Positions 63,577-64,000 of a stretch of DNA of 64,000 bases are shown one piece after another. The stretch is from Periweissella ghanensis (lineage in GTDB: Bacteria > Bacillota > Bacilli > Lactobacillales > Lactobacillaceae): contig NZ_CAKKNT010000007.1 of NCBI RefSeq assembly GCF_918814755.1, positions 1 to 64,000 on the forward strand, given 5' to 3'. Within the stretch, counting starts at the first letter, position 1; the number at the start of each line of letters is the position of its first letter. A program made the position numbers and the translations under genes. The notes beneath the pieces are model-generated. The model did no database searches. It was given only the letters and a program-made list of their open reading frames with translations, and was not told the origin of the DNA.

Positions 63577-63618
63577 AAAATAACCATCTTGAAGAATTTT
63601 CTTCAAGATGGTTATTTT
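63577..63618. terminator. Bidirectional terminator after the two-component system
   Basis: The 20-bp arms (AAAATAACCATCTTGAAGAA and its inverse) meet at a TT loop, giving the apex GAAGAATTTTCTTC. Confidence 0.93.
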
Positions 63619-63713
63619 TGTATTTAAGGCATTTTTAAAATTTATCCGTAATATTAACCTGCATCCCTTTGATTGCGAGGGTTAAATAAAAATCACGGTG
63701 CCAGAACAAGTGT

Positions 63714-63741
63714 TTGGAAAATGTTCAAAATCTGGTATGAT
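63714..63741 (+). promoter_or_regulatory. Promoter of topB
   Basis: TTGGAA and TATGAT with 16-bp spacing; a TATAAT at 63744-63749 is an alternative -10. Confidence 0.5.
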
Positions 63742-63808
63742 GGTATAATACAAAATCTATATTATATGGATTTTTAAAGCGAACAAAAGATTATTTTGGA
63801 GTACGAAA

Positions 63809-64000
63809 ATGACAACTGTAATTCTAGCTGAAAAGCCTAGTCAAGCTAAAGCGTATGTTGATAGCTTTGCTTCAGCCACTAAACATCCGGGGTATTACAC
63901 GGTAAATGATCCAATTTTAGCCCCTAATACAATTGTTACTTATGGTTTTGGTCATCTAGTTGAACTAGTAACCCCTGATAAGTACGATGAAAAATATAAA
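63809..64000 (+). CDS. topB: DNA topoisomerase III (partial, N-terminus)
   Basis: The first 64 codons are present and the frame continues past the window. MTTVILAEKPSQAKAYVDSF is the start of the Toprim domain of type IA topoisomerases of the TopB kind (the conserved Glu in AEKPSQA), and TYGFGHLVEL is the next conserved element. TopB relaxes and decatenates DNA. TTGGAG precedes the ATG. Gram-positive chromosomes and integrative elements both encode TopB, so this may be chromosomal or part of an element. Confidence 0.9.
   Translation, partial: MTTVILAEKPSQAKAYVDSFASATKHPGYYTVNDPILAPNTIVTYGFGHLVELVTPDKYDEKYK

Overview
The window is AT-rich, low-GC Gram-positive DNA, most likely from a lactic acid bacterium of the Lactobacillaceae (Weissella/Leuconostoc branch favoured; the genus is my inference). 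The reasons are AAGGAGG-type ribosome binding sites, three T-box leaders, a hisS-aspS operon behind a T-box, a cre-controlled rbsD, PurBox-like sites before guaC, and many lipobox proteins.

Layout. (1) 1-7673 is the right arm of an integrated siphovirus-type prophage: tape measure C-terminus, distal tail protein, tail lysin/fibre, small tail proteins, holin, endolysin, a baseplate/collagen-like protein and an NrdH-like redoxin, ending in a terminator and a probable attR zone (7680-7900). (2) 7900-30860 is host metabolism: an aminotransferase; a membrane protein; two T-box operons whose specifier codon I read as ATG in both (an MtnE-like transaminase with an FAD 2-hydroxyacid dehydrogenase, then an amino-acid ABC importer with a cystathionine lyase/synthase); a glycerol-3-phosphate-type ABC operon with a PHP hydrolase and HAD phosphatases; a tautomerase; CsbD; an aldehyde dehydrogenase; OsmC; and a YtrA-like regulator with an ABC exporter. 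(3) 30970-37480 is core: lepA, T-box-hisS-aspS, and guaC. (4) 37600-42040 holds an unknown gene with an odd start, an alkylsulfatase-like protein, rbsD followed by a truncated rbsA remnant, a 55-aa membrane protein and a GT39-like membrane protein.

(5) 42140-58530 looks like an accessory, defence-island-like region. It has two successive units of an ABC-F ATPase followed by a gene with a C-terminal domain resembling the B3-like domain of NgoFVII/PLD-type restriction enzymes. In each unit one gene is broken: ABC-F 2 by a nonsense codon and the first B3-domain gene by two frameshifts. Next come a coiled-coil protein, a McrB-like AAA+ GTPase and a McrC-like DUF2357/PD-(D/E)XK nuclease, a three-gene type IV restriction-like cassette. 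Last is a divergent Hsp70 with substituted ATPase residues and a long unrecognised C-terminus, between two WYL-domain regulators. The Hsp70/WYL set and the B3-domain genes are the best candidates for something undescribed.

(6) 58660-64000 has lipoproteins, a small membrane protein, a DM13 lipoprotein with DoxX, an OmpR-type two-component system, and the start of topB.

A ~160-bp palindromic intergenic element is present twice (7921-8084 and 23996-24152). The second copy lies between two paralogous HAD genes. No tRNA, rRNA or CRISPR array was seen. All homology statements come from reading the sequence, with no database search.
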